Assembly: GCF_008831305.1 (NCBI RefSeq)
Contig: NZ_ML708613.1
Location: forward strand, 1-64,000
Direction of reading: 5' to 3'
Origin: Kocuria coralli
Lineage (GTDB): Bacteria > Actinomycetota > Actinomycetes > Actinomycetales > Micrococcaceae
Length of the DNA stretch: 64,000 nucleotides
A model generated the notes under the pieces. It was not told the origin of the DNA. It searched no databases and saw only the letters and a program-made list of their open reading frames with translations. This document shows, piece after piece, positions 62,416-64,000 of the stretch; position 1 is the stretch's first letter, and every line of letters begins with the position of its first letter. A program made the translations under genes and the position numbers.

Positions 62416-63771
62416 ATGACCTCGATATCGCGCGAAGAGGCACCGGCGCCCGGCGATCACGGCGCCGCCCCCTCGCTGAAACGGGTGATCACCTCTTCGG
62501 CCATCGGGCAGTTCGTCGAGTTCTACGACTTCGTCATCTACGCCTATTCGGCCGCCGTCCTCGCCAAGCTCTTCTTCCCATCCGAGGATCCCGTGGCCGG
62601 GGTGCTCTCCGTCTTCGCCGTGTACGCCGTGGGCTTCGCGATCCGGCCGATCGGCGGCATCGTCTTCGGTCTCCTCGGGGACAAGATCGGGCGGCGCCGC
62701 GTCCTCGTGCTGGTGATCGTGATGATGGGCGCCGGGACGATGGCGATCGGGCTGCTGCCGACCTACGAGCAGATCGGCATCCTCGCCCCCGTTCTCCTGG
62801 TGCTCTGCCGGCTGCTGCAGGGCTTCTCCGCCGCCGGCGAGACGATGACCTCGAACGCCTTCGTCGCCGAGCACTCGCCGCGCGGCAAGCGCGGGCTGTA
62901 CGTGTCCTTCACCTACAGCTTCACCACCCTTCCCTCCGTGGCCGCGGCGATCATCGTGTGGGCACTGATCGCGGGCCTGGGCACCGAGGCCTACGAGTCC
63001 TGGGGATGGCGGATCGCCTTCCTGATCGGCGGCCCCATGGCCCTGGTCGGGCTCTACATCCGCTCGAAGATCAGCGAGTCACCGGTCTTCGAGGCGGCGA
63101 AGGCCGCCGAGGACGAGACCCAGGTCGCCAGGTCCTCGTCGAAGAAGGCCATCATCCAGGCGCTCGCGCTCTCCGCCGTCGGCGCCCTCGGGTTCTACAC
63201 CCTCAGCGGCTACATGGTCAGCTACCTCACGACGACGGTCGAGCTGCCCCAGGACCAGGCCCTGATCAGCAACGGGATCGCGCTGACCATCGCGTTCGTG
63301 AGCTTCTGGCTCGGCGGGGCGCTCGGCGACCGGTTCGGCCGCCGTCCCGTGCTCTTCGCGATGATCGCCGCCGCGATCGTGCTCTACCTGCCCGCCTTCT
63401 GGCTCGCCGGCAACGCCACCTTCTGGGGCGCGTTGACCGGCCAGAGCGTCATCGGGGTCATCTTCGGCATGTTCTACGGGGTCTTCGCCGTGCGGATCCT
63501 GGAGTCCTTCTCCACCCATAACCGCGTCAGCGGGACCGTGATCTGCTTCAACGTCTCCTATACCGTCTTCGGCGGCACCGCGCCGCTGATCTCCACCTGG
63601 CTGATCACGCAGACCGGCCTGCTCTTCGCGCCGGCGATCTACATGGTGGTCCTGGCGGTCGTCGTGCTGCTCGTCGTGATCGCGCTCAAGATGCCGGAGA
63701 CGGCCGGTCGCAGCATGCTGCACGCCGATGACGTCGGCGGTTCCCCCGAGCTCCAGGAGGTCAGGCACTGA
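62416..63771 (+). CDS. MHS family (MFS) organic-acid transporter
   Basis: 451 aa, twelve transmembrane helices. SSAIGQFVEFYDFVIYAYSAAVLAKLFFP is the metabolite:H+ symporter start, followed by the MFS loop GDKIGRRRVL and GDRFGRRPVL. Relatives import dicarboxylates, shikimate or proline betaine. The start of a FAD-linked oxidase overlaps its end, so the substrate is plausibly a 2-hydroxy acid such as lactate or glycolate. Confidence 0.85.
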   Translation: MTSISREEAPAPGDHGAAPSLKRVITSSAIGQFVEFYDFVIYAYSAAVLAKLFFPSEDPVAGVLSVFAVYAVGFAIRPIGGIVFGLLGDKIGRRRVLVLVIVMMGAGTMAIGLLPTYEQIGILAPVLLVLCRLLQGFSAAGETMTSNAFVAEHSPRGKRGLYVSFTYSFTTLPSVAAAIIVWALIAGLGTEAYESWGWRIAFLIGGPMALVGLYIRSKISESPVFEAAKAAEDETQVARSSSKKAIIQALALSAVGALGFYTLSGYMVSYLTTTVELPQDQALISNGIALTIAFVSFWLGGALGDRFGRRPVLFAMIAAAIVLYLPAFWLAGNATFWGALTGQSVIGVIFGMFYGVFAVRILESFSTHNRVSGTVICFNVSYTVFGGTAPLISTWLITQTGLLFAPAIYMVVLAVVVLLVVIALKMPETAGRSMLHADDVGGSPELQEVRH

Positions 63772-64000
63772 TGGGCGTCGTCCAGACCCTCCTCGACGCC
63801 CTGGGCGAGGACGTCGTCACCACCGCACCGGACCGGCTGGAGGCCATGCGCACCGACCGCTCCGGCTGGGTGGCCGAGGGCAGCCCGCTGGCGCTCGTCG
63901 AGGCCAGGACCGTGGAGGAGGTCCAGGAGGCGATGCGCATCGCCGACGCCGCACGGACCCCGGTCGTACCGCGCGGGGCCGGAACCGGGCTGGCGGGAGG
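63771..64000 (+). CDS. FAD-linked oxidase (GlcD-like), cut by window end
   Basis: First 76 residues only. VEARTVEEVQEAMRIADAARTPVVPRGAGTGLAGG is the FAD-binding PCMH motif of glycolate oxidase/D-lactate dehydrogenase proteins. TGATG overlap with the transporter gene. Confidence 0.82.
   Translation, partial: MGVVQTLLDALGEDVVTTAPDRLEAMRTDRSGWVAEGSPLALVEARTVEEVQEAMRIADAARTPVVPRGAGTGLAG

Overview
The window is high-GC actinobacterial chromosome around the replication origin. A minus-strand block (gyrA, gyrB, a DciA-like DUF721 gene, recF, dnaN, dnaA) diverges from a plus-strand block (rpmH, rnpA, yidD, yidC, jag, rsmG, parA, parB). The DUF3566 gene after gyrA, the tRNA-Ile/DLW-39/tRNA-Ala trio, the cwlM-trxA-trxB-murJ-NUDIX-CCA-transferase block and the rpsF-ssb-rpsR-rplI-dnaB block are the usual actinobacterial order. 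I infer Micrococcales, probably Micrococcaceae; genus and species cannot be fixed from the sequence.

Layout. 1-4.6 kb: a complete sugar PTS on two polypeptides (IIB-IIC plus a dead IIB copy, and a IIA-HPr-EI fusion). 4.8-8.6 kb: secreted PAP2 phosphatase, MATE exporter and its MarR regulator. 8.7-9.6 kb: a lipoprotein endonuclease/exonuclease/phosphatase gene with a stop codon exactly at the lipobox cysteine. 9.74-15.62 kb: a 5.9-kb integrated element in the 3' end of tRNA-Ala, bounded by a 22-bp direct repeat, with a tyrosine integrase, phage-lysis remnants, an ImmA/IrrE-type protease, small HTH proteins and one solitary type I-E-like CRISPR repeat. 15.6-27.3 kb: tRNAs, gyrase, recF, dnaN, oriC, dnaA. 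27.8-35.2 kb: rpmH to parB with eight parS sites, three of them inside the parB coding sequence. 35.3-43.7 kb: cwlM, trxA, trxB, a pseudokinase-like membrane protein, murJ, NUDIX and CCA transferase. 43.7-47.7 kb: two paralogous GT87/DUF2029-type membrane proteins and an unknown membrane protein. 47.8-55.9 kb: rpsF-ssb-rpsR-rplI, an autoregulated MarR/flavin-monooxygenase unit, and dnaB with a full-length intein. 56-59.9 kb: an iron-siderophore ABC importer behind a DtxR-type box. 60-61 kb: an Erm 23S rRNA methyltransferase with a leader peptide and attenuator. 61-64 kb: flavin reductase, MOSC protein, MHS-type transporter and the start of a FAD-linked oxidase.

How the parts work together. 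The origin-proximal genes form the replication, segregation and division core: DnaA boxes lie in dnaA-dnaN (oriC), upstream of dnaA and again upstream of dnaB, and ParB loading sites are concentrated at parAB. CwlM, MurJ and the pseudokinase belong to the cell-wall precursor control module. The accessory parts (tRNA-Ala element, erm, dnaB intein) show the marks of horizontal transfer. The most unusual signals are the parS-encoded VSRET peptides in ParB, parS sites built into or abutting terminator hairpins, the solitary CRISPR-like repeat in the element, the lipobox nonsense codon, and the erm attenuator with three candidate anti-SD copies.
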